This document shows, one piece after another, positions 32,349-44,254 of a DNA stretch of 62,560 nt; the first letter of the stretch is position 1, and each line of letters begins with the position of its first letter. The DNA lies in NCBI GenBank assembly GCA_015501055.1, contig JADNYV010000209.1, positions 1 to 62,560 on the forward strand, in the 5' to 3' direction. Position numbers and translations under genes: made by a program. This DNA comes from Mucidula mucida. Its lineage: Eukaryota; Basidiomycota; Agaricomycetes; Agaricales; Physalacriaceae. The notes below the pieces were generated by a model. That model worked only from the letters and a program-made list of their open reading frames with translations. It was not told the DNA's origin and did no database searches.

Positions 32349-34091
32349 ATGCCCTTCGCACAGAGTGAACGCAACAACATGTTACATGAGACAACAATCA
32401 ACAGGGACTACATAGAAATGTGTAGACATGATCCTGTGGCAGCCGTACGTAAAAGGATCGAGGAGCTCGCAACAAGAAAGAAATGTGAGGAATACACAGA
32501 CGTCTTCCAGCCTGTACCGCACGTCAACGAGATGCCCCGGGATACGTTTAAGGCGGCCATTAAATTGAAGGACACTGATAAAAAGATAAGCTCCCGTTTA
32601 TATAGCAGTCCAAAAAAGTACCGCGACGCGTGGCAAGCCCTGATTGACCGCCATCTAGAGGCTGGCCGGATACGACCATCACACTCCGAGTACGCATCAC
32701 CCGCTTTCCTTGTCCCCAAGGCAGACCCAACGGTGCTTCCCCAATGGGTCAATGATTACAGACAGTTAAACACGAACACTGTCAGCGACAATTACTGCAT
32801 GCCCCATGTGGACGAAATCTTGGCTGATGCTGGAAAAGGCAAATGGTTCTCCAAAATGGACATGACTGACAGCTTTTTTCAGACGTTCATGGACGAGGAC
32901 TCTGTAAAATATACAGCCGTTAATACGCCGCTTGGGACCTTCGAATGGCTCGTTATGCCACAAGGTCTCAAGAACTCGACCGCCGTACATCAACGTTGCG
33001 TTAACGATGCCCTCCGGCAATACATAGGTGTCATTTGCCACGTCTACCTGGACGACATTATTATCTGGAGCCAGACGCTGGAAGAACATATCCAGCATGT
33101 ACGTTTGATACTGGACGCCCTTCGGAAAGTAAAGTTGTACTGCAACAAAAAGAAATCACAGTTCTTCCGCACAGGTATTGACTTTTTGGGACATCACATA
33201 TCGCGCAAAGGCATCGAGGCCGACTTTAAGAAGGCGGAGAAGATTATCAACTGGTCGACACCCCGGTCAACAACAGAAGTGCTCTCATTCTTGGGATTAG
33301 TGCGCTACCTTTCAAATTTCCTCCCTGGCCTCGCCAAACAGACCGCCGTTCTAACACCTTTGACCACAGACTCCGCACGCACGGCATTCCCTGAATGGAC
33401 GATGGCACACTAGTCGGCCTTTGACGCCATCAAGAAGATTGTTGTGTCAAGGGAATGCCTCACCGTAATCGACCACAATGACACGTCTGGAGAAAACAAG
33501 ATCTTTGTGACTTGCAATGCGAGCGACCGACAGACGGGTGCTGTACTATCCTATGGTCCAACGTGGGAGACAGCTCGCCCAGTGGCGTACGACTCAATGC
33601 AACTGAAGAGTGCCCAACTGAACTACCCCGTACATGAGAAGAAATTACTGGCAGTCATCTGAGCACTCAAACGCTGGCGTACCGACCTCATAGGACACGA
33701 GTTCATTGTGTATACGGACCACTGAACACTGGAAAACTTTAACAACTAACACAATCTCTCTAGATGGCAAGCGCGGTGGATGGAAACAGTGTCACAGTAC
33801 AATTTCACCATCACATACATTCCCGGAGCTGACAATACCATTGCTGACGCGTTATCATGCTACGACCCGCCGAACGAGCCTGGACCAACCAACCTCGACG
33901 CAGATGATGATTACCGCTCAACATGCTGGCCACCCCGCACAACAACTGCCATCGCTTCTGTACTGAACATATCTGCTGACAAGGGGACACTGGATTCTAT
34001 CAAAGAGGGATATGAAAAGGACCCCTTCTGTGCAAAGTTCATGTCCGGTGAGAAAATCCTACCTAATGTATCCCAACGAAACGACTTATGA
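32349..34091 (+). pseudogene. pol: Gypsy-B reverse transcriptase and RNase H
   Basis: RT with AGRIRPSHSEYASPAFLVPK, WVNDYRQLN, KMDMTDSFFQT, the catalytic YLDD (HVYLDDIIIW) and FLGHHISRKGIEAD. RNase H follows with ARPVAYDSMQLKSAQLNYPVHEKKLLAVI. The frame is kept throughout but has stops at 33411 (TAG, expected CAG), 33660 (TGA, expected TGG), 33723 (TGA, expected CGA), 33747 (TAA, expected CAA) and 34089 (TGA, expected TGG). Every one is a C-to-T or G-to-A change. No frameshift is needed to read through this segment. Confidence 0.9.
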
Positions 34092-34895
34092 TACATCGGC
34101 GACCGGTTGCTCATCCCAAGGCACGGTAACTTGAGAGAGGTACTATTTCACATGGCACACAACACTCTTGGGCATGCTGGCGCTGACAAAGCATACACTT
34201 CACTCCGCGACGCGTACTACTGGCCAAATATGGCGAAAGACTTATGCGAGGCTTACATCCCCGCTTGCACAGACTGCCTACGGAATAAGAGCCCCATGAC
34301 GAAGCCGGCAGGTCCTCTGCACCCTACACCAATCCCAGATGGACGTGGTTTGTTAGTCAGCATTGACTTCATTGGCCCGCTACCCGAGGACGAGGGCTAT
34401 AACGCGATAGTAACGATGACGGACCGCCTCGGTTCAGATGTACACATTATTCCCACACTCACAAATATTACCGCTGAGGATTTTGCCACCATATTCTTTA
34501 ATGAATGGTATTGTGAAAACGGCTTGCCTGACGACATCTTCTCCGACCGCGACAAGATTTTTGTGTCTAAATTCTGGAAGGCGTTCACCGAGATGGCAGG
34601 TATTAAATTGAAAATGTCATCGTCTTTCCATCCTGAAACTGACGGCACCTCTGAACGAAGCAACAAGACTGTCAATGAGGCGATCAGATACTATGTCGAC
34701 CGCCAACAGAAGGGATGGGTTAAGCACCTGCCTATCATCCGGTTCAATATTATGAACACTGTCAACGCCTCGACCGGATTCTCTGGTTTTCAACTGCGTA
34801 TGGGCCGCGCACCTCAAATAATGCCACCTATGTACCGACGACTCGCACCCTCGCAGACACAGAGAAACTGGCGAAGGAGATTATGGAGAGAATGA
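34092..34895 (+). pseudogene. pol: Gypsy-B integrase
   Basis: Integrase with the zinc-binding region (HMAHNTLGHAG ... CTDCLRNK), then the catalytic core: SIDFIGPLPEDEGYNAIV, FSDRDKIFVSKFWK, and HPETDGTSERSNKTVNEAIRYYV, giving the D, D and E positions. The frame ends at 34895 after a frameshift close to 34850. The continuation is in the frame that starts before 34883. Confidence 0.88.
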
Positions 34896-35449
34896 AGACG
34901 ATGACCTCCGAGGCACAGGACTCCCTCATTGCCGCGAAGGTATCACAGGCGGCCTCGGCCAATAAGCACCGCTTGGTCGACCCAGATTTCAACATTGGTG
35001 ACCGCATCATGTTGTCTACATTCCACCGCCAAAGAAACTATGCAAACAAAGGACTGAAGAAGAAGGGGAAGCGCGTCACTAAGTTCTTCCCTTGATTTGA
35101 TGGCCCTTACACGATCATCGACAAGGACACTGACCACTCAACTTATACTCTAGATATACCAATGTCCAACACTTTCCCAACTTTCCATGTTTCCCTACTA
35201 CGAAAACACACGCCCAACGACGACAAACTTTTCCCTTCACGCAAACTCGCGCAACCCGGCCCCGTGATGACAGATGACGGCCTAGAGGAGTACTTCATAG
35301 AGAAAATCGTGGACGAACGGAAACGGGATCGCGGTAGGCAATACCTCGTTAGATGGCGGGGATATGACGCAGGTCACAACCACTGGTTATCACGAACAGA
35401 ACTCACCAACTGCGAAGCACTCAACGTATGGGAGGAGCGATCAGGATGA
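34850..35449 (+). pseudogene. pol: Gypsy-B integrase C-terminus and chromodomain
   Basis: Continuation in a second frame: MERMKTMTSEAQDSLIAAK, FNIGDRIMLSTFHRQRNY, then TGA at 35093-35095 (expected CGA before FDGPYTI), TFHVSLLRKHTPND and a chromodomain (YFIEKIVDERKRDRGRQYLVRWRGY...HWLSRTEL). The chromodomain places the element among chromoviruses, where it is thought to direct integration to marked chromatin. Confidence 0.85.
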
Positions 35450-35601
35450 AGCATTTTGTTAAACCAATTCGGACAGTGGGTTGCGCGGTAGCTTTTTCCA
35501 ACTGGGTTTTAACACACCCGACACCGGTTGATGATGTGTTGAAATTCTGTTTGTTTCATTTTGATTTTCTTAACCACATTTTTCTTTAAAGGGCGGACAA
35601 G

Positions 35602-35781
35602 TGTAAGCCCGCTTACACAGATATGGACATAACAGACATAACCATACTATACAACTGCAGACTGATCGTACCTTACATATACCTTACCGCTATACCACGA
35701 CTACATCGAAAGAAGACGCTTTGATCCTGTCTTTGACTGTGCAACCCAACCTAGTGACTCGACGGTAACGTCGAGCTTACA
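35602..35781 (+). repeat. Gypsy-B 3' LTR
   Basis: 180 bp. Followed by CCAGG, the right-hand target duplication (35782-35786). Confidence 0.93.
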
Positions 35782-35786
35782 CCAGG

Positions 35787-37533
35787 GTGCTGTTGGATTT
35801 GTTCCGTGGTGACACTATTGGATTTGCTTTGCAGTAGTGTTTCACTCCCCATCCCTCTCCACTATTATGTGCCCTGGCGCCATGACACTCTTTCTGTACC
35901 TGCTCTCAATGCTTTCCTTATACCATTGTTGACTCCCATGACAACCACATCCATGGCTGATATCTGGCCCCGGCCACCATCTTTAATCATTGTAGACAAG
36001 ATGTTGAACGGAAGGAGAATGCACAATATGCTGTGGAGGAGCAACAGGCCCCACAGGATAAGGCTTCTCAGGCAGCTGAGGCCAATACTCCTCCCAAGAA
36101 TTTATTTATTACTGATTCTGATTTCTCACATAATGTGTATATATCTGCTTGTTTTAATATGAAGATTGAATGATGAGTAGTATTCAACCTAATCACCGAA
36201 GCATATTATATAATAGTAGTATGGCTCTTTCCAAAAAAGGGAGCAAGCTGGTCAACCTGCAACATACTTTTATGTGCTCTTGATTTTCTTATTTTCTTAT
36301 TTCCTTAATGATTCAAATTTTCTTTAATATTCTCTGTGCATTCAATATGAACTTTACCCCTCTTATTCTTAATATTCCACATAACTTATGTATCATTTTT
36401 AACCGTTCACAACATCTGAATGTTAACATATCTTAGACTGTTTGTTGTTCTACATACTTTACTTGCTATTGTGATTCACATAACATTCCTACATATTGTA
36501 CTTATAGGGCGTCACCAAGGTCTCAACCATATAATGAACCTTTATAGAAGCAAAATTAAACTGCTGCTAAAGGTCCAAAACTAGTACCTTGATTCTACTT
36601 TAATATGCAATCTTTCAACGCTTGGCTGGAGATTTTTTTGGGTTAACCAGAAATTGAAGAGTACTTGCAGGCAGCATTTTGAAAGAATGGAAATCTTGGA
36701 TATATACCAGATATTATGCAGAATATTAATTATAGTCCAATTTGGAAGTCATTCCAGGATTAATTCTATATATGCTATTATCTAATTTCTGGGATTTATA
36801 CTAATTGGCTCAATTTATATACCAATAAAATTGCAGGTACAATTGAATAATTTTCCAGATTTATAAAATTAATTTTTAATAGGAAAACAAGTGTCTTGGC
36901 GTAATTGTGCTCTATTACATGAATTTACCTATTGAAGTTTGCTTTCTTCCTAAAAATATTTTCATTATAGGCATAACCCCTATTCCAAGTCTACCTACTG
37001 CAGTTATACTCAGCTATATTATGAGTGTTTAAAGGAGATTGAATATTTAGATTAACCAGCATGGAATTATTAAAATAGTGCTACTGTATGAACGCACACA
37101 CAGCAGTGGAAGTTGGAGAAAAGGGTTATATAAAAAATGTTGGCTACAGCATTTGGTGTGAGATGAACATCTATGCATGATCTGCCATATTGGAATCCTG
37201 TAAAGCATGTTATTTTGGGCTTTATACATAATTGGCTAGAAGGTATTCTTCAATATTAACTACATAATCTTTGGGACATTGGCCAAACAAAACAAAAGCA
37301 GGACAGTATTGACAAGAAAATACGGAAGAATCAAGACTTTGAGTTGGAGGAGAAGGAGGAGAATGATGGAAATCTTACAGAAGAGTCCATTAAGTCTAAA
37401 GATAAAGTTCCATCCAGGTCTGGTCTGCAAGAAGGACAAGCTATGGAAATTGAGGAGGAACATGTTCCACCTATAGTTTATGCTATTGATGATGATGATA
37501 ATGATGATGCAGCATATTTAGAGATACCTTAGG
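35787..37533. other. AT-rich region with short coding-like relics
   Basis: No complete gene. A Gln/Glu-rich frame near 36000-36165 (ENAQYAVEEQQAPQDKASQ) and an acidic frame near 37320-37531 (ELEEKEENDGNLTEES ... DDDDNDDAAYLEIP) look like fragments of old protein genes, perhaps transposon proteins. Neither is assignable. Confidence 0.35.
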
Positions 37534-37990
37534 GTGCTTTTTAATTTTTATCTAAGCAAATTGCTCTTATTCAAAAGTGTATTACCAAAGCTACTCTACC
37601 AATTTGGGTCTTTTAAAATTTTGAGTAAAAAGAAACACAGAAAAGTAAAGACACATAAATATCTTATGCTTTTTACAATTATTTTACTATTGGTCATACC
37701 TAAAGTCTGGCAGGGTAAAGAAGATTTTGAACAAGCACTTTTTGATAGTTATACACATCTTATTGCTGCTATTAATATTGTTGCAGCATATACTACCTCA
37801 AATATTGCTGCTAATACTTTTATCAATCATTATGTACATTATTGTAAATCTATTTAAATCCTCTTCCCATATGTATCATCAAAACTCAATTATTATTATG
37901 CTATGCATATAGGATCACTACTTGAAAATTGGGGTTCACTTACTTTATTAAGTAAGTTTTTGGGAGACCAAATAAAAAAATTATTGTGAA
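37534..37990 (+). pseudogene. Relic resembling a Tnp2-type (CACTA-like) transposon protein
   Basis: Two short frames. One ends YTTSNIAANTFINHYVHYCKSI. The next, after a stop, reads YYYAMHIGSLLENWGSLTLL. The second resembles the HHYAMHIG...WGP...EFPGER block that I know from Tnp2/CACTA-associated proteins of mushroom-forming fungi. The rest is too decayed to assign, and no terminal repeats were found. Confidence 0.28.
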
Positions 37991-38540
37991 GGTATGTTTT
38001 TTTTAAAACAAGTAATTTTATTTTAACATAATGCATAGATAATATAAATTTAACAATATTCTGCAAAATTTGCCAGCCAGCAAGGATAATTTACAGTCTA
38101 AACATTAGCATAGAAATCTACACAAACTTCACTGTCTCCTTTAGCCAATATTCTATATCCGTCCACATTATCTACTCTCCACAATTTGGATGGCCACCAA
38201 ACAGCCAATTTTCTTATGCACAGAGTACTACTGCAGGATAAACAATACAATTAGCTTCTCACCTATCTTTAATCTACTCTGAATTAACCATGGTTTCTAT
38301 ATCTTAATGCTGCAAATGCTCCTCATCACAGTTAAGTGCTTCCTAAATATGCCAAAAAAGCACACAGTTTTGAAAAAAAAAATCAAAATGTTCAGCCATA
38401 AAGACTCACATACTGGAAATAGTGCCATTCAATCTTACAATCCTAATATTAGTCAAGAATATTATTGTGGGTATATTCAGGAAAACTAGGAAATACCTCT
38501 TTATGGTATACTTAAAACATTCTTATTAGTTCATTATTAA

Positions 38541-38840
38541 GGACAGAGTCCAATGTACACTCAACAAACACCCAATTTGCATAAAAACAGGAGAACAATA
38601 AAGAAGAAAGGCAGAGATGATAATAAGATAAGGTAAGAGCAGGTCAGGCTCAATACAGTGTAGGGAGCTACCAAACAGTGTAGATGTCAAGGATGGAGTC
38701 CGGCGTAAACCAAACAACCATCCAAGTTGCACTAAGACGGGAGAGTGATAGAGAAGTGAGACAAAGATGATAATAGGATGAGGTAGGAGCAGGTTAGGCT
38801 TAATACAGTGTAGGGAGCTATCAAACAGTGTAGAGACAAA
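38541..38840 (+). repeat. Two tandem copies of a 150-bp unit
   Basis: Unit 1 is 38541-38690, unit 2 is 38691-38840. Shared blocks include AGATGATAATA and AATACAGTGTAGGGAGCTA. The period is exactly 150 and differences are mainly transitions. Confidence 0.8.
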
Positions 38841-39584
38841 GTTGACGAACTGAGAAATCTATCTAGAAAGGCTGTGTATATATATAAAGAGTTTGGGCTA
38901 TGTAAACAATAGAATGGCTCAAAGTTGAATAAGAGGTAGTATGAATTGTGTTATGGGGTGGTGAACAGGTGACAGGCTATGCTAATGGGCTATACCTGGA
39001 TCAGACCTGGGCTAAGGTAGTGTGGACCAGACCCGAAGCGTGTGATATGTGATGATGAAAGAGTATGGTATTGACACAATGACAAAATGAACTGAGGTGG
39101 GGGCCAAAATCATCATCCTTTTAAGTTGTTCTTCATAGCGGAGCACTCAGATGAGCTCAGTTTCTGTTTGTGGCCGGTCTACACTGTTCTATGTTGCTAA
39201 AATGTTGAAAGTATATGAATTGTTGCTACCATGCTGTTGCATACCATTGACCATTTTAAGCAGCACCTTGAGCACTCTTGAGCCATTCCTGAACTCAACT
39301 TAAGTGCTCGAGTTAAGCCAACTCTGGTCTGCTTCTTTGAGGAGAACTCAACTCACCTCGCGGCAACACTACATGACATGTTCCTTATTTGGGTAGATAC
39401 AAATGATGGCTTGACAACCTAAATAAGACATCACCAAAAGGTCGCTAGTTCAATTTGTAATTAGTGCAGCTTAGAAAATATGCATATCACAGTCTGATTT
39501 ATGTTAAGTTCCTCCAAACAGGACAGGTAAGTTACTTCTCGCTTCATTCTCTTTTCCAATAAGCTTAATATCTACCCTCACAGG

Positions 39585-39732
39585 CCCTCAGGCCCAGCCC
39601 CGGGCTTAAGGCCTACAAAATCCCAGCCCCGGCCCTCAGCCCTCCTGGGCCCTCTCCAGGGCAGGGCCTATCAGAGCAGGGCAGGGCAAGGCAGGGCAAG
39701 GCCGAGGGCCTGAGCCCTGGCCCACACATCCC
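39585..39732. repeat. GC-rich GGGC/GCCC block
   Basis: About 150 bp of GGCCCTCAGGCCC, CCAGCCCCGG and GGGCAGGGC repeats with inverted symmetry, inside an otherwise AT-rich region. Confidence 0.7.
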
Positions 39733-39739
39733 TAAAGAC

Positions 39740-42700
39740 TACAAGGTCCAGTGGAAGAATTGGCAAGGTAACCTCCAACTGGTCCCTGTCCAGCAAACTG
39801 CGGGAAGTAGGTGCTTAGCCCGCATATGGTGTTCCTGCCAACTACAAGCTCTGTATTCACCAAAGACAAAGAGGTACCAAGGGAGTGGGAAAAGCAGATA
39901 TTTGAACAAGTTTTCCGGGATGATTATTCTTGCCCGGTGCAAAATCCAAATTCTTCAGACAGTCCCTCTGTTCACATTCACATGAGGTTTACAAAGGCTC
40001 AGCAACTCACAGAAGAAAACAAGAAATCAACCAACATCTTTCCCCTATCTTTGCAGATCCCAGCACCCTACCACACCTATCTTATGGTCTTTGACAAACA
40101 CACATCCAAACATCTCCCCACACACACCTCCTGGGATTACACTATTAACCTTACTCCTAGATTTGAGCCCACATCATGCAAGATCTACCCCCTGTTGCCC
40201 GTTGAACAAGTTGAACTTGACGCGTTCCTGGAAGAGAACTTGGCCAAAGGATATATTCACCCATCTATGACAAGTTCCTTCTTCTTTGTTAAAAAGAAAG
40301 ACAGAAAGCTGCGCCCTGTTCAGGACTACTGTGAGCTTAACAAGGGAACCATCAAGAACCAGCTTATACCTGAGCTTATTGACAAGCTTAAGAGTGCGAG
40401 GATCTTTTCTAGATTCAACTTGTGCTGGGGCTACAATAACATTCAAATCAAAGAAGAAGATGAGTGAAAAGCGTGTTTAAGACAAATTGTGGCCTGTTTG
40501 AACCTACAGTAATGTTCTTTGGTCTTATAAATTCCCCTGCCACATTTTAAGCAATGATGAATACCATTCTTAAGGACCTTATCAACTCAGGAAAAGTTGT
40601 GGTATATATAGATGACATCCTGATATTTATGAAGACACTTAAAAAACACCAAGACATAGTTCAGCAAGTCTTACAACAGCTTCAAAAGCACAATCTTTAT
40701 GCCAAGCCAGAACAATGTATCTTTAAAGCTGAGTCAATTTAATTCTTAGAACTTATCATCTCTCACAACACACTTTGCATGGACCCTGTCAAGGTTGCCG
40801 GTGTTGTACAATGGCCAGAACCTTGAAACGTCAAGGATGTTCAGTCCTTCCTCGGCTTTGGAAACTTCTATCCCCGGTTCATCCAAGGTTTCTCCAAGAT
40901 CACCCGTCCGCTCTTTGACCTCACCAAGAAGAGTAAGACCTGGGCATTGACACCTGAGTGCCAAGCTGCATTCAAGGCACTTAAAGATGTGTTTACCTTT
41001 TCTCCTGTTCTAGTTATGCCTAATTCTGATAAACCCTATTGTGTTGTAGTTAACACCTCCAACTATGCAACCGGGGGAGTTTTGGCGCAACCGGGAGCCG
41101 ACAAGCAATGACATCAGGTTGCCTATCTATCCAAGTCCCTTTCAGAACCCAAGCACAATTATGATATCCACAATAAAGAGCTTCTAGCCATTATTTGGGC
41201 ACTGGAATCCTAGAGACACTATTTGGAGGGTGCCTCCCACCCGGTAGATATCATCATCAATTACGAGAACCTTGAGTACTTCACCAATTCGCAGAAACTA
41301 AGCCGTTGCCAGGTGCACTGGGCCCTTGTCCTCACCTGCTTCAACTACACACTGACTCACAAACCTGGAATGTCTAATCATAGCAACTTGCTCTCCTGCT
41401 GTGCAGATTATAAAGAGGGGATTGAGGAGGATAACTCAAACCAAGTATTACTAGATCCTAAATTCTTCCGGATTTTGGGAACACAGCCGGGTGCGGTTAC
41501 TGCAATCAGAGATGCAGAGTTGAGGAGACATATTTGAGAATGTTCAGAAAAGGATGTTGAAGTCTGTGGTGCGTTAAATGTGATTCTTAAAAATGGTCCC
41601 CGTTTGCTGGTCAAAAACCTACAGGAGTGGAACTACAAAGACGGCATTGTCCTCTTCCAAGGCAAGGTCTATGTTTTAAACAACCTTAAACTTCAATATG
41701 ACATAGTCAAAATGCATTACAACCTCATTGCCCCCAGACACCCAGGGCGCTTCAAGACATATGAGCTTCTCAGTTGAGAGTTCTGGTGGCCAGGCATGTC
41801 AGTCTTTTTTCAAGATTATGTTAATGGCTGCACTACCTGTCAAATGACAAAACCCAACAATCATCCCACTCATATCCTGCTTGTTCCTAACAACATCCCT
41901 GAACATCCCTTTGGCATTATTACAACCAACTTCATTAACAACCTTCCGGAATGTAAAGGTTACAATGCATCCACTATGTTGTTGACCGACTCACAAAGGG
42001 TGTGGTTGTATCTCTGTGTTGCAAGACCATTGACGCAGATGGCACAGTAAACATACTGCTGGAAGGTACTTTTTAACGCTACGGCCTTTGGGACAAGATG
42101 ATCTCCAACCAAGGGCTCCAGTTTACTAGCAAGGTTATGCAGGCTATTTATACTAAGCTTGGCATCACCTCTGCACTCAGTACAGCTTATTATCCCCAGA
42201 CAAATGGCAAAACCAAGCACTACAACCAGGAGCTTGAGCAGTACCTATGCGTCTTTTGCAACTACCAACAAAACAACTGGGTCAAGCACCTGTTGTACGT
42301 GAATTCTCCCATAACACCCGTGTTCACTCTGCCACGGGCAAATCTCCCTTTGAACTCCTTTACAGGTATCAGGCACACTTCTTTCCCCCACTAAACCCCA
42401 ACGTCCAACATCCTCTCCGTTAAGGAACAACTCACCAACCTTCAGCATCTGTGCAACAAGGTTCAAGCAAGCCTTACTATAGCGGCAGAAGTGATGAAAA
42501 GGAACAACAGAGATGTCACAGAGAAGGGCATTACGTTTAAGGTGCTATTAGATGGAAAGAACCTAAAGACGACGCGGCCCAAAGCTAAGCATTCTGATAA
42601 GCGACACGGGCCATTTGAGATCACTAACGTACTTGGCCCAGTAACCTATTGCCTTAAGTTACCACCAAAGTGGCGCATCCACCCAGTCTTCTATGCATCC

Positions 42701-43180
42701 CTACTTGCCCCATATATCAAGACCCCTGCTCATGGTCCTAACTTTCCGGGAGTACCCCCAGACCTGCTGGATACTGATAAGGAGTATAACATGGAGGAGA
42801 TCCTTGACTCATGGCCAATTTATAAAAAGTGAGGTGTAGAGTATCTGGTGAAGTGTTGGACTATTTAAGCTCTGAGAATATGTGGGAGCCGGCGTTGGGA
42901 CTGACAAAGGCATTGGATAAGATAGCTGACTTCTATAAGGCACATCCAAAGGCGTACAAGAAGCCACTTTCTTGCCTACAAGGCCTTAAAATCTTGATTG
43001 GAGACATCTGGACGGGGACTTCTGCGCTTTGGGCGCAAGCGCAGCCTAAAGAGGGGGTATTGTCACAAATTGCCTCTATTCTGTTGCTCTCTAGTTGCTC
43101 AGCTCCATCAAAAATGCAGATTTTGAATTCATTGAAGAGTGCCTTGTTATTTAAACAGTACTAGATATTAATCTCAGATG
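39740..43180 (+). mobile_element. Gypsy-C, 5'-truncated chromovirus-like relic
   Basis: Third gypsy lineage. Pol starts close to the RT (39811). RT, RNase H, integrase and a remnant C-terminal module follow, then a purine tract (AAAGAGGGGG) and an LTR-like start TGTCACAAATTGCC at 43061. No 5' LTR, gag or protease DSG triplet is visible. The 3' end of the LTR is not defined. Confidence 0.75.
39811..43000 (+). pseudogene. pol: Gypsy-C pol relic
   Basis: Decayed pol. Recognisable in order: TSWDYTINLTPRFEPTSCKIYPLLP and [19 protein letters not shown] (RT fingers, 39811-40467), YIDDILIFMKTL (RT catalytic, 40554-40742), SFLGFGNFYPRFI (near 40845), RNase H (41030-41400), HPGRFKTYELLS and CTTCQMTK (integrase zinc region), NQGLQFTSKVMQ and TNGKTKHYNQELEQYL (integrase core, 42098-42300), KRHGPFEITNVLGPVTYCLKLP (42491-42832) and MWEPALGL, a chromodomain-like tail. 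Many stops and frameshifts; clearly dead. RT wording resembles Gypsy-A ([18 protein letters not shown]), so the two families are related. Confidence 0.85.
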
Positions 43181-43714
43181 TTTTTCTACTCAAAGTGCTC
43201 CAGAATCTACATACAGCCACATATTTTGCTTTGGCTACCCATGCTTACCACAATTGATGGTAGTATCCCAAAGCGGACATTGAGTTGAGTCAAGTTTGCC
43301 TCGCTTTCTAATCAGGCCTTGAGTTGAGTCGAGTCAAGGTCAGTGCTTGAGCTTCCTCAAACTTGCAGTAATACTAGCATTGCACATCTTTTCTTCACGC
43401 CGTCATGGCCTCTAAACTAAGCCCTGTTCAAGAAACCGCAAAATCAGCAATCCGGCAGCTTGTAGAAGCTTGATATTGCATTCATGCTGGAAGGATCCAC
43501 ACTGGCATTTGAGGAGAGACTAGAGGTAGACGCAGAATCAGAGGAAAAGCTCACGTTGGAGAGAAACATTGTCTTAGACCTTACAGAGGACTGTTTTAAG
43601 TAGTGGCATAAAGTAACAGTAATGTCACATGCATTGACATCAGAATTGTGTCTGGTAAATTGTATCAAAGGAGAGATAAGCAATGCAAAAGCGAGTGTGC
43701 ACAGATACATATAC
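43181..43714. other. Spacer between Gypsy-C and Gypsy-A copy 4
   Basis: AT-rich. It contains a repeated TTGAGTTGAGTC motif near 43280-43340. An 88-residue minus ORF (43710-43444) has no recognised domain. Confidence 0.4.
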
Positions 43715-44243
43715 TGTTAGTGACTGACTAAGCCACGAGACTCAACCAGGTACCACAGCAAGAACTTAAGGAAGAAAGTGTTCGTGTTCGGAGAACTAGG
43801 CTAGGCCAGGTATATAAACGAGATCGGAACTAAAGTACAATGATACTCCACTACTGCTTATATACTAGTAAGTCTGTGTTTGGGCCTTCTTGCCCATACG
43901 TGTTTCCGCTAGGGATAACTCCACGCCCTTGACCCAGTGTTGTATGCTACTAGTCCGTGAAACCATTAAATACAAGTGGTAACTGCATGTAAGTAATAAT
44001 ACTGAAACAACCATGTGTGCTACGAGTGTTGGTGGTGTGTATACAATAGGAAGTCCATGAGGTATCGGCATGTATGATGTCATCCATGTGTTGGACGTGT
44101 GTTCGCATGAGTACGGCTTTGGTAATGAAAAGGGTATGATCGGTGACGAAACAGATGATGAAACAGTCCGTTGGTTGATAAGACAAGCCCCCCAATAAGA
44201 TATGATAAGATGTAAAAATGTGAAAATATGGCGATTCATAACA
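43715..44243 (-). repeat. Gypsy-A copy 4 3' LTR
   Basis: 529 bp, TGTTATGAATCGCC to CTAACA in sense. The self-primer TAGTTCCGATCT is intact. It is preceded by the purine tract AAGGAGGGGGTGA. Confidence 0.93.
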
Positions 44244-44254
44244 TCACCCCCTCC

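Larger units (their letters stand above)
30172..35781 (+). mobile_element. Gypsy-B, complete but decayed chromovirus
   Basis: Short-LTR Ty3/gypsy element. LTRs lie at 30172-30353 (182 bp) and 35602-35781 (180 bp), with 7-bp inverted ends TGTAAGC/GCTTACA. A perfect 5-bp duplication CCAGG (30167-30171 and 35782-35786) flanks it. Inside lie gag, protease, RT, RNase H, integrase and a chromodomain. A purine tract (AAAGGGCGGACAAG) precedes the 3' LTR. The LTRs differ at about nine sites plus a small gap, mostly transitions. I could not find a convincing primer binding site. Confidence 0.95.
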
